This document shows, one piece after another, positions 24,805-33,615 of a DNA stretch of 64,000 nucleotides; the stretch's first letter is position 1, and the number at the start of each line of letters is the position of its first letter. The translations under genes were made by a program, and so were the position numbers. This DNA is from Acidobacterium sp. S8 (GTDB taxonomy: Bacteria; Acidobacteriota; Terriglobia; Terriglobales; Acidobacteriaceae): positions 674,729 to 738,728 of the forward strand of contig NZ_LMUM01000034.1 in NCBI RefSeq assembly GCF_009765985.1. The letters run 5' to 3'. Below the pieces are notes generated by a model. It did not search any database. It saw nothing but the letters and a program-made list of their open reading frames with translations, and had not been told where the DNA came from.

Positions 24805-25544
24805 TGCCGACTCAGGGAGCACAGCCAGCTGGGACGTCCGATCCGCAGAGTGCTGCGCGCGCTGTGCGTGACATGTTCGACAGCATCGCGCCACGCTACG
24901 ACCTGCTGAACCATGTGCTCTCGATGAATATCGATCGCCTGTGGTGGTGGCGCACTGCTCGTAAATTCCAGAATATTCTCGCGCGCCCTGAAACGACTAT
25001 CCTCGATATATGCTGCGGCACAGGCGATATGACGATGGCCTTGCTGCGCCATCGCCCTGCGAACGCGAAGCCTGTTCTTGCCGCCGATTTCTCCCACCAG
25101 ATGCTGATTCGCGGCAATAGCAAATTCTTAAGACACAACGCCGTTGCCGTGGAAGCAGACGCGCTGCAACTGCCGTTGGCATCCTCATCCATCGACCTCG
25201 TTACCTCGGCCTTCGGCTTCCGCAACCTGTCGAACTACCTCGCAGGCCTCACAGAGTTTTACCGCGTTCTCCGGCCCGGCGGCGAGTTCGGCATCCTCGA
25301 CTTCAGCGAGCCTTCCGGCATTACCGGCAAGCTCTACGCCTTTTACTTCCGGCGCGTTCTTCCAGCCATCGGGTCACGCATCTCTGGCACGACCGGACCT
25401 TATGCCTATCTGCCGGCTTCCGTGCATCATTTTCCGCCGCCAGCTGAAATGCTCGACCAAATGCGCAGCGCCGGTTTCGTCGATGTTTCCTGGCAGCCGT
25501 ACAGCTTCGGCATTGCAGGTCTCTACCGTGGTGTGAAACCCTAG
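24801..25544 (+). CDS. menG: Demethylmenaquinone/ubiquinone methyltransferase
   Basis: The 247-residue class I methyltransferase has [20 protein letters not shown], the SAM motif [16 protein letters not shown], and [11 protein letters not shown], all typical of UbiE/MenG. It carries out the C-methylation of the quinone ring. Acidobacteria usually use menaquinone, so menG is preferred over ubiE. It overlaps aroB by four bases (ATGA). Confidence 0.93.
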   Translation: MMPTQGAQPAGTSDPQSAARAVRDMFDSIAPRYDLLNHVLSMNIDRLWWWRTARKFQNILARPETTILDICCGTGDMTMALLRHRPANAKPVLAADFSHQMLIRGNSKFLRHNAVAVEADALQLPLASSSIDLVTSAFGFRNLSNYLAGLTEFYRVLRPGGEFGILDFSEPSGITGKLYAFYFRRVLPAIGSRISGTTGPYAYLPASVHHFPPPAEMLDQMRSAGFVDVSWQPYSFGIAGLYRGVKP

Positions 25545-25550
25545 TTAGCA

Positions 25551-26987
25551 GTGATGATGCACGCCACAACAGCAACGACATCTTCTCGCGCCCGGAGCGA
25601 AAAACGTTCTGTTGCCATGGTCTCGGTGCTGGCGGCAAGCGTGATGACGCTACTCAAACTCATCACTGGACTTTTAACCGGAAGCCTCGGCATGCTCTCT
25701 GACGCCGCACATTCCGGCATTGATCTGGCTGGCGCGGGGCTGACATTTCTCTCCGTACGAGTCTCCGATAAGCCCGCCGACGAGGACCATCCCTACGGCC
25801 ACGGCAAAATCGAGAATGTTTCTGCATTTGTCGAAACGTTTCTCATGCTGGCCTCAAGCATCTGGATTACATCCGAGGCCGTCAGGCGCATCTTCGTTCA
25901 TTCAGTCGCCATTCACTATTCGTTCTGGCCGCTGCTGGTTCTGCTACTTTCTATCGGCGTCGATCTATGGCGCTCGCGCCAGCTCCTTGCGGTCGCGAAC
26001 AAATATCGCAGTCAGGCACTGGAGGCAGATGCGCTGCACTTTGCTTCAGATATCTGGTCAACCGTGGCCGTCTTTATCGGACTCTGCGCCTCGTGGCTTG
26101 GAGGACAATTTCATATTTCATGGCTAAGGCTCGCCGACCCCATCGCCGCAATTTGCGTCTCGATGATGATTCTTTATTTCAGCGGCAAGCTGGCATACCG
26201 TACCGTTGCTGCATTGGTGGACACGGTTCCGGTTGAAACCCGGCACCGAGTTCTAACCGAAGTCCGGCATACACCAGGCGTGCTCTCTGTCGATCAGGCG
26301 CGCATGCGGCGGTCCGGCAATTCTTACTTCGCCGACCTCACGCTGTCACTCTCTCGTCAATCAACATTCCAACACACCGAACAGCTCGTAAAAGAAGCCA
26401 CTGAAGCAGTGCAGCGCGTGCTGCCCGACGCCGATGTCGTCATCCATACTGTGCCGAGACCCGGCATTGCGGAAAGCATCTTCGACAAGATACGGGCAAT
26501 CGCTGCGCGCAATAATGTCGTATTGCACGATGTCAGCGTGCAATCTTTTAACGACAAGCTGAGAGTAGAACAACATATTGAAGTCGCTGAAAAGATGACG
26601 CTGCGTGAAGCTCATACTTTCGTCAAGCTCATTGAACAGGAGATTCGTGACGAGCTGCCACAGATCGAATCCGTGTTGACGCACATTGAGAGCGAGCCCG
26701 CGACGATCGAGCGCCCGCTCAGTGTGGCAACCGACCAGACGATCGAGAAGCATTTGCGCCATGCAGCTTCGATTCTCCCGGAAATTATCGACATCCATGA
26801 AGTCGTCGTCGGGCGCATCGGCGATGGTGTACAGGTTTCCTGTCATTGCACCTTGCCAGACAACATGCGAATGCAGCGCGTCCATGAGGTCATCACTGCT
26901 CTTGAAGACCGCTTTAAGGTTGAGTGCCCCGAAGCGAATCGCGTGCTCATTCATCCGGAACCAGCTACCGACAATCATCATCACTAA
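25551..26987 (+). CDS. Cation diffusion facilitator with extended cytoplasmic domain
   Basis: The 478-residue protein has a six-helix CDF domain (residues about 18-210), with metal-site motifs SDAAHSGIDL and HFASDIWS, and the cytoplasmic ZT-dimer domain. It is longer than a simple CDF (about 300 residues) because a second ferredoxin-like repeat follows (roughly residues 300-470, with LHDVSVQSFNDKLRVEQHIE and IIDIHEVVVGRIGDG). It ends in HHH, a possible metal-binding tail. It likely exports zinc, iron or manganese; the metal cannot be told from sequence alone. Confidence 0.9.
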   Translation: MMMHATTATTSSRARSEKRSVAMVSVLAASVMTLLKLITGLLTGSLGMLSDAAHSGIDLAGAGLTFLSVRVSDKPADEDHPYGHGKIENVSAFVETFLMLASSIWITSEAVRRIFVHSVAIHYSFWPLLVLLLSIGVDLWRSRQLLAVANKYRSQALEADALHFASDIWSTVAVFIGLCASWLGGQFHISWLRLADPIAAICVSMMILYFSGKLAYRTVAALVDTVPVETRHRVLTEVRHTPGVLSVDQARMRRSGNSYFADLTLSLSRQSTFQHTEQLVKEATEAVQRVLPDADVVIHTVPRPGIAESIFDKIRAIAARNNVVLHDVSVQSFNDKLRVEQHIEVAEKMTLREAHTFVKLIEQEIRDELPQIESVLTHIESEPATIERPLSVATDQTIEKHLRHAASILPEIIDIHEVVVGRIGDGVQVSCHCTLPDNMRMQRVHEVITALEDRFKVECPEANRVLIHPEPATDNHHH

Positions 26988-26997
26988 AAGGAAGATC

Positions 26998-27414
26998 ATG
27001 ATCGCCAGCGCAGAATGGAAATCAGGCATGCAGTTTGACGGCCGCTCTGAAAGTGGCCACACCATCCACTTTGACGCAGATCCGGCACACACCGCTGGTC
27101 CCACTCCCATGGAAGCTGTGCTGGCCGCGCTCTGCGGTTGCACTTCAGTCGATGTCGTCAGCATTCTTCAAAAAAAGCGCGAATCCTTCACCAGCCTCGT
27201 CGTATCAGCCGAAGCGCAACAGGCCCCCGCGCCTCCTCGCGTCTTTACACACATACGGCTGATTTATCGGGTCGACGGCAAAGTATCAAAAAAAGCGATG
27301 GAAGATGCCGTAGCGCTGTCCAAAGACAAATACTGTTCTATCAGCAAAATGCTCGAGAAGAGCGCAGCCATCGACTTCGCCATCGAATATGCCGACGAGG
27401 CGCAGGGCAAATGA
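26998..27414 (+). CDS. OsmC/Ohr family protein
   Basis: The 138-residue protein shows the OsmC fold with two Cys in the right places: GCTSVDVVSIL and KYCSISKML. Such proteins reduce organic hydroperoxides. AAAAGGAAG precedes the ATG at 26998. It lies between a metal exporter and a PASTA protein and overlaps the latter by four bases. Confidence 0.88.
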   Translation: MIASAEWKSGMQFDGRSESGHTIHFDADPAHTAGPTPMEAVLAALCGCTSVDVVSILQKKRESFTSLVVSAEAQQAPAPPRVFTHIRLIYRVDGKVSKKAMEDAVALSKDKYCSISKMLEKSAAIDFAIEYADEAQGK

Positions 27415-28172
27415 TCCGCTTCTTCCGTCTCGGGCTGGTGGCGTTGTTACTATGCGTGGTGGCGCTGCTATCGGCGATCACCACCATGCACTTCGCCATC
27501 CACGGGGCGGAGGTGTCTGTTCCCGATTTTCGCGGACTGACGGTAGCAGAAGCGATGCGCAAAGCGGCTGCACTTGATCTGAACCTCAGCGTTGACAATC
27601 GCTTCTATAGCGCTGAAATGCCCTCAGGGCGCGTGCTCACGCAAACACCTGCATCCGGCGTCACCGTTCGTCGCGAGTGGCGCGTTCGCATCACACAAAG
27701 CCTCGGCCCGCAACGCATGGCCATTCCGAACGTAATCGGACAGCCCGAACGCACTGCAACCATCTCCATTCGGCGAGGCGGCCTTGACCTCGGCAACGTG
27801 GCCCACATGCCTTACCCCGGAGTGGCTGGCGGTACAGTAATTGCACAGAACCCTGCGCCAGACGCGGAAGGGGTCGAGCGCCCTAGCCTCAGCCTGCTCG
27901 TTGCGGATGCAACAACACCCGCACCGCCGGCCTACGTGATGCCCGACTTTACCGGACAGCTCTTTCCGACCGCCGCGGCCACCATCGTACACAGCGGCTT
28001 AAAAACAGGGCCGCCGCTTGAGGCGAGAATGCCGATTGCATCCATTACGCCCACCGACGCAGGACAAGCACCCACTACGCCGGTACCCCCAGGCACCGTC
28101 ATTAGTCAAGCGCCACCGCCCGGATCTCACATCGATGCGAGCACACCGGTACAATTCACGGTTGCACACTAA
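27411..28172 (+). CDS. Membrane-anchored PASTA-domain protein without kinase
   Basis: The 253-residue protein has one N-terminal helix (LGLVALLLCVVALLSAITTM) and three PASTA repeats outside the membrane, starting at VSVPDFRGLTVAEAM, MAIPNVIGQPERTAT and YVMPDFTGQLFPTAA, each ending in a GTVISQ..P-like segment. PASTA domains of PrkC/PknB and PBP2x bind peptidoglycan fragments or beta-lactams. No kinase or transpeptidase domain is present. The ATGA overlap with osmC decides the start. Its 3' end overlaps that of rsmB on the other strand. Confidence 0.9.
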   Translation: MIRFFRLGLVALLLCVVALLSAITTMHFAIHGAEVSVPDFRGLTVAEAMRKAAALDLNLSVDNRFYSAEMPSGRVLTQTPASGVTVRREWRVRITQSLGPQRMAIPNVIGQPERTATISIRRGGLDLGNVAHMPYPGVAGGTVIAQNPAPDAEGVERPSLSLLVADATTPAPPAYVMPDFTGQLFPTAAATIVHSGLKTGPPLEARMPIASITPTDAGQAPTTPVPPGTVISQAPPPGSHIDASTPVQFTVAH

Positions 28173-29524
28173 TTGTGACGTGTAAGCAGCGCAGCGAAGA
28201 ATCCATCGCATTGGTGGACTCCGGGAATTGTACGCAAACAGCCATCAACCACGGCCGTATCGCGCAGTTGCTGCGCTCCCTCACGTAGCAGGACTCTAGC
28301 CTGTTCCAGTCGATCAATCTCTCCGTCCAATGGAACGATTTCAAAATCCTCGCGGCTGCGAAGAGCGGCCTGCACCACAGCCTCATTCTCCTCAGGCTCG
28401 AGAGAGCACGTTGAATAGAGCAGCTTCCCTCCCGGTTTTACACTGCGCATCAGGGAAGTCAGAATTTCTATCTGACGCGTCTGCTGACGCTTCAGTCCAT
28501 CCTCGTTGAGCCGATGGCGAATCTCCGGGTTTCGCGCCAGTGTTCCCGTTCCGCTGCACGGAGCATCGCACAAGACAAGATCGAATTCCGGATGGAACGC
28601 TCTTTTTGCAACATCATCGGTTACAAACTCTATAGAGCAGTCAAACCGTTCTATCCTAAGCATCCGCTGCATTGCATCCAGACGACGCTTGCTAACATCA
28701 CAAGCGGTAATCTGCGCTCCTGGATTACGTTCCGCAAGGATTGCCGTCTTGCCGCCAGGAGCGGCACATGCATCAAGAATTTTCTGTCCCCTGCCTGCGA
28801 GTTCAGCGACAAGCTGTGAACCCTCATCCTGAATACGCGCCACCCCTTCATGAAACGTGGTCGAAGCTGAGATATCTCCCCATAGCACTCTGCGTACATT
28901 TGCAAGATAACTTGAGGGCGCAAGCTCGATGCCCTCAGCGAGCAGCCGTTCTTCTGCATCCGGCGCTAGCAATCGGACGAATGCAGGCGCAGGCTCCTGA
29001 TCATATTCACAGATAAGTTTGGCCGCTTGAAATCCAAGATTTCTGCCCCAGCGCTCAACCAGCCATCGTGGATGCGCAGATAGATCGGCGAGTGTCGATA
29101 GATTTGTAACTTCTACTGTATCGTTTGTTTTACCCTGGCCCGCAATTTTGCGCAGGATGGCATTCACCATACCAGCGGCAAATTTATTCCCGTCGCTCTT
29201 AGCCAACTCGACGCTCTCTCCAATTGCGGCATAGGGGGGAACACGATCAAGATATAGCAACTGGAAAGCACCGAGACGCATGGCGACTCGCACAGCTGTA
29301 TCGAGCTGTGCTTTCGGACGGCTAAGAAGAGCCGCAATACGCGCATCCAGTGCAATCTGCCACCGAAGCACGCCCATCACGAGATTCATAGTCAGATTGC
29401 GGTCCTGTGGCGAGAGATCTTCCATCGCTGGTTGATACAGCAGCTCGTCGCTGTTTCCCGAACCGCGTTCCACCGCCAACAATATTTCAAAAGCAGCCGC
29501 GCGCGCTGGAGCAACGCCTTTCAT
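28169..29524 (-). CDS. rsmB: 16S rRNA m5C967 methyltransferase RsmB
   Basis: The 451-residue protein has an N-terminal NusB-like domain (residues 1-140) and a SAM methyltransferase domain with DACAAPGGKT, catalytic Cys in LYSTCSLEPEENE and release Cys in DAPCSGTGTL. It methylates C967 of 16S rRNA. It is the last gene of the reverse operon; its start overlaps the fmt stop by four bases. Confidence 0.95.
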   Translation of the reverse strand: MKGVAPARAAAFEILLAVERGSGNSDELLYQPAMEDLSPQDRNLTMNLVMGVLRWQIALDARIAALLSRPKAQLDTAVRVAMRLGAFQLLYLDRVPPYAAIGESVELAKSDGNKFAAGMVNAILRKIAGQGKTNDTVEVTNLSTLADLSAHPRWLVERWGRNLGFQAAKLICEYDQEPAPAFVRLLAPDAEERLLAEGIELAPSSYLANVRRVLWGDISASTTFHEGVARIQDEGSQLVAELAGRGQKILDACAAPGGKTAILAERNPGAQITACDVSKRRLDAMQRMLRIERFDCSIEFVTDDVAKRAFHPEFDLVLCDAPCSGTGTLARNPEIRHRLNEDGLKRQQTRQIEILTSLMRSVKPGGKLLYSTCSLEPEENEAVVQAALRSREDFEIVPLDGEIDRLEQARVLLREGAQQLRDTAVVDGCLRTIPGVHQCDGFFAALLTRHN

Positions 29525-30456
29525 CCCAGTCGATCGCCGTTTTTCAACTGGTAGCCGCGCAGAAAATCCGCAGCTGGCATGCGCTTCTTGCCTTCCATCT
29601 GGACTTCAAAAATCTCCAGTCGGCTGCTCGAGCCGCAATCGACGAAAAGCCGCTCACGATCCACTCGCACTTGGGCCGGAATACTCTGTTCTCCACTCAA
29701 CTCCATCGGATGCATATGATGCAGCGACAATTTTTTCCCGCGAAAAGACGTGTAGACCCCCGGCCACGGCTGAAAGCCGCGCCAGCGGTTGTAAATCGTC
29801 ATCGCAGGACGCGTGAAATCAATCGAGCCGTCTTCCCTTTTCAAAATAGGAGCGAGCGTCGCTTGCTTATCATCCTGCTTCTTCGCCGCTATCGTGCCTG
29901 CTGTCAGCTGTTCCAGCGTTTCCACCATCAGCGGCGCGCCCATCTCGGCAAGCAGCGGAAAGATATCCTCCGATGTCTGATCGGGGGCGATCGGCATCTC
30001 GCGCTGCAGAAGCATGTCGCCCGTATCCAGCCCTTCGTCAATGCGCATGGTCGTCGCGCCGGTAACCGGCTCGCCGTTGGCTACAGCCCATTGAATAGGG
30101 GCCGCGCCGCGGTATTTCGGCAGCAGCGATGCATGCAGGTTCAGGTTGCCAAAGCGAGGCAGATCCAGCATCCACTTCGGGATGATACGGCCATAAGCGA
30201 CAACAATGATGGCCTCTGGTTGAATCGCCTCCAGCTGCGCACGAAATTCCTGGTTATTCTTGATCTTTTCCGGCTGCACTGCCGGCAGACCGACCTCTAG
30301 TGCCGTTTGCTTCACTGGGGGAGCCACAAGTTGCATACCACGCCCGCTTGGCCGATCCGGCTGCGTTACCACAAGCTGGATATCATGCCCGGCATGCAGC
30401 AGCGCCTTCAGCGTGGAAACAGCAAACTGCGGCGTGCCACAAAAGACGAGGCGCAT
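29521..30456 (-). CDS. fmt: Methionyl-tRNA formyltransferase Fmt
   Basis: Fmt formylates initiator Met-tRNA with 10-formyl-THF. The 311-residue protein begins RLVFCGTPQFAVSTLKALL, and has NLHASLLPKYRGAAPIQWA (catalytic Asn/His) and DTGDMLLQ. It follows def by three bases, giving the classic def-fmt pair. Confidence 0.97.
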   Translation of the reverse strand: MRLVFCGTPQFAVSTLKALLHAGHDIQLVVTQPDRPSGRGMQLVAPPVKQTALEVGLPAVQPEKIKNNQEFRAQLEAIQPEAIIVVAYGRIIPKWMLDLPRFGNLNLHASLLPKYRGAAPIQWAVANGEPVTGATTMRIDEGLDTGDMLLQREMPIAPDQTSEDIFPLLAEMGAPLMVETLEQLTAGTIAAKKQDDKQATLAPILKREDGSIDFTRPAMTIYNRWRGFQPWPGVYTSFRGKKLSLHHMHPMELSGEQSIPAQVRVDRERLFVDCGSSSRLEIFEVQMEGKKRMPAADFLRGYQLKNGDRLG

Positions 30457-30459
30457 GGT

Positions 30460-30969
30460 CTACCACTCGCCATTTTTCTGCATCTTGCGAATTTTGCGCA
30501 ACAACAGATCGCGTTTGAGTGCGCTCACACGGAAGATAAAAAGAATTCCGTCGAGATGGTCGATTTCATGTTGAAAGGCGCGCGCCAGTAATTCGTCGCC
30601 ATCAAGTTCAAACCACTTGCCATTGACATCCTGCGCACGAACGCGCACCTTCTCGGCCCGCGAAACTTTTTCCCGAATTTCCGGCAAGCTCAGACACCCT
30701 TCCTCTTCGCTCTGCTTGCCTTCTTTATAGATGACCTCAGGATTGATAAGAACAATCTTGTCTTTCGGATCCTTCTTGAAACTGAGATCGATCACGGTCA
30801 ACCGCTTCGAGACACCTACCTGCGGCGCAGCCAGACCGATACCATGAGCCGCATACATGGACTCGAACATATCATCGACAAGCGTGCGCAGCTCGTCATC
30901 GAACTCAGTCACGAGTTCGGTTTGCTTCTGCAAAATCGGATCGGGGTATTTAACAATCTCTCGAATCAT
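30460..30969 (-). CDS. def: Peptide deformylase
   Basis: The 169-residue metalloenzyme removes N-terminal formyl groups. All three family motifs are present: GIGLAAPQVG, EEGCLSLPE and QHEIDHLDG (metal His pair and catalytic Glu). It follows aroC by 12 bases and precedes fmt. Confidence 0.97.
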   Translation of the reverse strand: MIREIVKYPDPILQKQTELVTEFDDELRTLVDDMFESMYAAHGIGLAAPQVGVSKRLTVIDLSFKKDPKDKIVLINPEVIYKEGKQSEEEGCLSLPEIREKVSRAEKVRVRAQDVNGKWFELDGDELLARAFQHEIDHLDGILFIFRVSALKRDLLLRKIRKMQKNGEW

Positions 30970-30981
30970 TCTTCTTAAAAC

Positions 30982-32163
30982 TCAATAGGCGCGAATCTGC
31001 TCCACGTAACCATCATAGTTACGTTTTAATTCCTTCAACGAGTCTCCGCCGAATTTCTCCAGAACCAGGCGCGCAAATGCCAGGGCGACCATCGCTTCCG
31101 CTGCTACACCTGCTGCCGGAACCACACACACATCGCTGCGCTCGTAAGCAGCCTTCGTCTCTTCCCGCGTATCGAAGCGCACCGACTGCAGTGGTCTGCG
31201 CAGCGTCGATATGGGCTTCAAATAGCCCCGGACAATCACGTCCTCGCCGTTCGAAATGCCACCCTCAACGCCGCCCGCGTTATTGTGATCTCGGATAAAG
31301 CGCGTTGCCCTGCCGTCGACAGCTTCGCTGCTGTAGCCGATAGCGTCGTGCACTTCCGAACCGAACGACTCCGCAGCCGTAACACCGCGGCCAATCTCGA
31401 CCGCCTTCACTGCCTGTAACGACATCACAGCCTGCGCCAAGATGCCATCCAGTCGTTCATCCCAGTTCACATGGGTGCCAACACCCGCAGGCGCACCGTG
31501 AATCACCACCTCGAAGACACCGCCGACTGTATCCCCCGTGCGCAACACTTTGTCGACCTCAGCCTTCATGAGCGCTTCTGCTTCTTCGTCGACGCAGCCC
31601 AACAGCACTTCATTCTTCGCACGCAATGCCGCCACTTCATCCCAGCTCGCATCCCGATCAAGCTCAGCCTGACCTACTCGGATGACGTGGCTGGCAATAT
31701 CGATGCCGAGCGGTAAAAGCAGCAGCTTCGCCAGAGCGCCCGCAGCTACGCGCGCGGTCGATTCCCTGGCTGAAGCCCGTTCCAGCACGTACCGCGCATC
31801 GGGAAAATCATACTTGAGAGCGCCGGCAAGATCCGCATGCCCCGGCCGCGGAGAAGCGACCGCCTTATGCTTTCCCGGATCGCCAGTTTCTACCGGAAGA
31901 ATATCCACCCAATTCTTCCAGTCGCGATTCTCAATCTCCATCGCAACCGGCGAACCGATGGTCTTCCCATGCCGGACACCTGAAAGAATGTGCGCCGTGT
32001 CTTGTTCAATGCGCATGCGTCCGCCGCGACCATAGCCCTGTTGCCGCCGCCATAGCTCACGGTTGATGAAATTTGTGTCGACTTCGATTCCGGCGGGCAG
32101 CCCCGAAACCAGGGCAATCAAACTCTCGCCGTGCGATTCACCTGCAGTAGAAAAACGTAACAT
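30982..32163 (-). CDS. aroC: Chorismate synthase AroC
   Basis: AroC makes chorismate from EPSP using reduced FMN. The 393-residue protein starts MLRFSTAGESHGESL and shows the RRQQGYGRGGRM and SPRPGHADLAGALKYDF motifs and a late RFDTREETKAAYERSDVC. It sits between the EVE gene (gap 48 bases) and def. Confidence 0.97.
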   Translation of the reverse strand: MLRFSTAGESHGESLIALVSGLPAGIEVDTNFINRELWRRQQGYGRGGRMRIEQDTAHILSGVRHGKTIGSPVAMEIENRDWKNWVDILPVETGDPGKHKAVASPRPGHADLAGALKYDFPDARYVLERASARESTARVAAGALAKLLLLPLGIDIASHVIRVGQAELDRDASWDEVAALRAKNEVLLGCVDEEAEALMKAEVDKVLRTGDTVGGVFEVVIHGAPAGVGTHVNWDERLDGILAQAVMSLQAVKAVEIGRGVTAAESFGSEVHDAIGYSSEAVDGRATRFIRDHNNAGGVEGGISNGEDVIVRGYLKPISTLRRPLQSVRFDTREETKAAYERSDVCVVPAAGVAAEAMVALAFARLVLEKFGGDSLKELKRNYDGYVEQIRAY

Positions 32164-32211
32164 GTGCGTGCTGTGCCAGTTTTGATTGTAGCGCAGCCGC
32201 GAGCGTCATAT

Positions 32212-32589
32212 TCACTCCACAAGCCACGCGTACTGTTCACCAGTCAGTGGCACCACAGATAATCTTCCCTGGCTCACCAACGGCGAATCGGCGAAGAGCT
32301 TGTGCGCCTTGATGTCGGTCAGCGTCTTTGGCGACTTGACGGGCTTACCAGCTTTGATGCGCACAAGAGGAAGCTTCGCATCCGTCGCATCCACAGAAAC
32401 CACTGTCGCCGTGCCTACAGCCGAGCGCTCGTCGCCCGTGTGATAGATCACCAGTTTTTCGCCCGGCTTCATGCCGCGAAGAAACTTCACCGCCGCAGGA
32501 TTGGTCACGCCATCCCAGATGGTCTCTTTGTCGCGCTCGAGGTCACTCATCGAATAAACCGATGGCTCGGTCTTCAACAGGTAAGGCAT
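32212..32589 (-). CDS. EVE domain protein
   Basis: The 125-residue protein matches the EVE fold: YLLKTEPSVYSMSDLERD, IWDGVTNPAAVKFLRGMKPG and KLVIYHTGDERSAVGTATVV. EVE domains bind modified nucleobases (human THYN1 relatives). It is somewhat shorter than usual (about 140-150). Its first 47 bases overlap the end of the upstream HD/OB gene in another frame; the start is fixed because the conserved fold begins at residue 2. Confidence 0.88.
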   Translation of the reverse strand: MPYLLKTEPSVYSMSDLERDKETIWDGVTNPAAVKFLRGMKPGEKLVIYHTGDERSAVGTATVVSVDATDAKLPLVRIKAGKPVKSPKTLTDIKAHKLFADSPLVSQGRLSVVPLTGEQYAWLVE

Positions 32590-33604
32590 TGGCTTCTTCC
32601 TCCGGCTCTGGTTCTATCACAACAGCAGGCGGTTCTTCCTCAAGAAACCCCGCCGTATTCAGCAGCGGACGATCCATCGAGCGTACCCATTCCGTCACCT
32701 GTCCCGGCGCTCGCCCCTGCGTCGCGGCGCGTGCAAACTCGCTGCGCATCGTCTGCATCTTCGCATCCAGGTCATCGAGATAATGCAACAGCAGTGCCTC
32801 AGGAGTCATGGGCAGCTTGGGCGAGCCGAATTCATATTTTCCATGATGGCTGAGAATCATGTGCTTCACCAGCAGGCGCAGCTTGTCAGGAAAATCTGGC
32901 AGGCTCGCCAGCTTTGTCTCGATCATTCCTACGCCGATTGAGATATGCCCGATGAGCTGACCTTCAAGCGTATAGTCGAAGCTCGTTCCCCACCGCAACT
33001 CCTGCAGTTTGCCAATATCATGCAGAATCACGCCCGTCAGCAGAAGATCGCGATTGACCTCCGCATAGTGGCGCGCCGCCGGATCAGCAATCCCAAGCAG
33101 TGAAACGATGTGCTCCAGCAAGCCGCCAATCCACGCATGATGCATACTCTTGGCCGCTGGCGCATTCTTCAGCGGTACCGCAATCTCCGGATCATCCAGA
33201 AAAGCGCGCACCAGCGCCTGCAAATGAGGATTGGTAAAGGTGGCGACATAGCCGTTCAGTTCCGCCCATAGCTCTTCCACATCGCGCAAAGTCCTGGGAA
33301 CAAAATCGCCAAGATCGTACTCGGCTTCCTCCGCACGGCGAATTCTATCGAGCGTAAGCTGCAGCTTGTCCTGGTAGCGCGAAACCTGTCCGCGCGCCTT
33401 TACAACATCGCCTGATGCGAACTCCTGAGCATCGGCAACTTCCCACATACGGGTCTCAAGCTGGCCGGTGCAGTCGCTCAGGGTGAGAGCGAAGTAGGGC
33501 GCGCCATCTTTCCGGCTGCGGACTTGCTTTGTGGTGACGGCAAAAAAGCCCGTCACCACTTGATTTTCAAATTTGTTCAAATCCGCGATGAACAGGTCTT
33601 TCAT
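32543..33604 (-). CDS. OB-fold/HD-domain 3'-5' exoribonuclease, YhaM-like
   Basis: The 353-residue protein has an N-terminal OB fold (residues about 15-95, YFALTLSDCTGQLETRMW) and an HD domain with His in HHAWIGGLLEHIVSLL, HDIGK and HHGKYEFGSP. This is the architecture of Bacillus YhaM, a manganese-dependent exoribonuclease. The C-terminal Glu/Pro-rich tail is where it overlaps the EVE gene. Confidence 0.85.
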   Translation of the reverse strand: MKDLFIADLNKFENQVVTGFFAVTTKQVRSRKDGAPYFALTLSDCTGQLETRMWEVADAQEFASGDVVKARGQVSRYQDKLQLTLDRIRRAEEAEYDLGDFVPRTLRDVEELWAELNGYVATFTNPHLQALVRAFLDDPEIAVPLKNAPAAKSMHHAWIGGLLEHIVSLLGIADPAARHYAEVNRDLLLTGVILHDIGKLQELRWGTSFDYTLEGQLIGHISIGVGMIETKLASLPDFPDKLRLLVKHMILSHHGKYEFGSPKLPMTPEALLLHYLDDLDAKMQTMRSEFARAATQGRAPGQVTEWVRSMDRPLLNTAGFLEEEPPAVVIEPEPEEEANALPVEDRAIGLFDE

Positions 33605-33615
33605 CGTAGTCGTTT

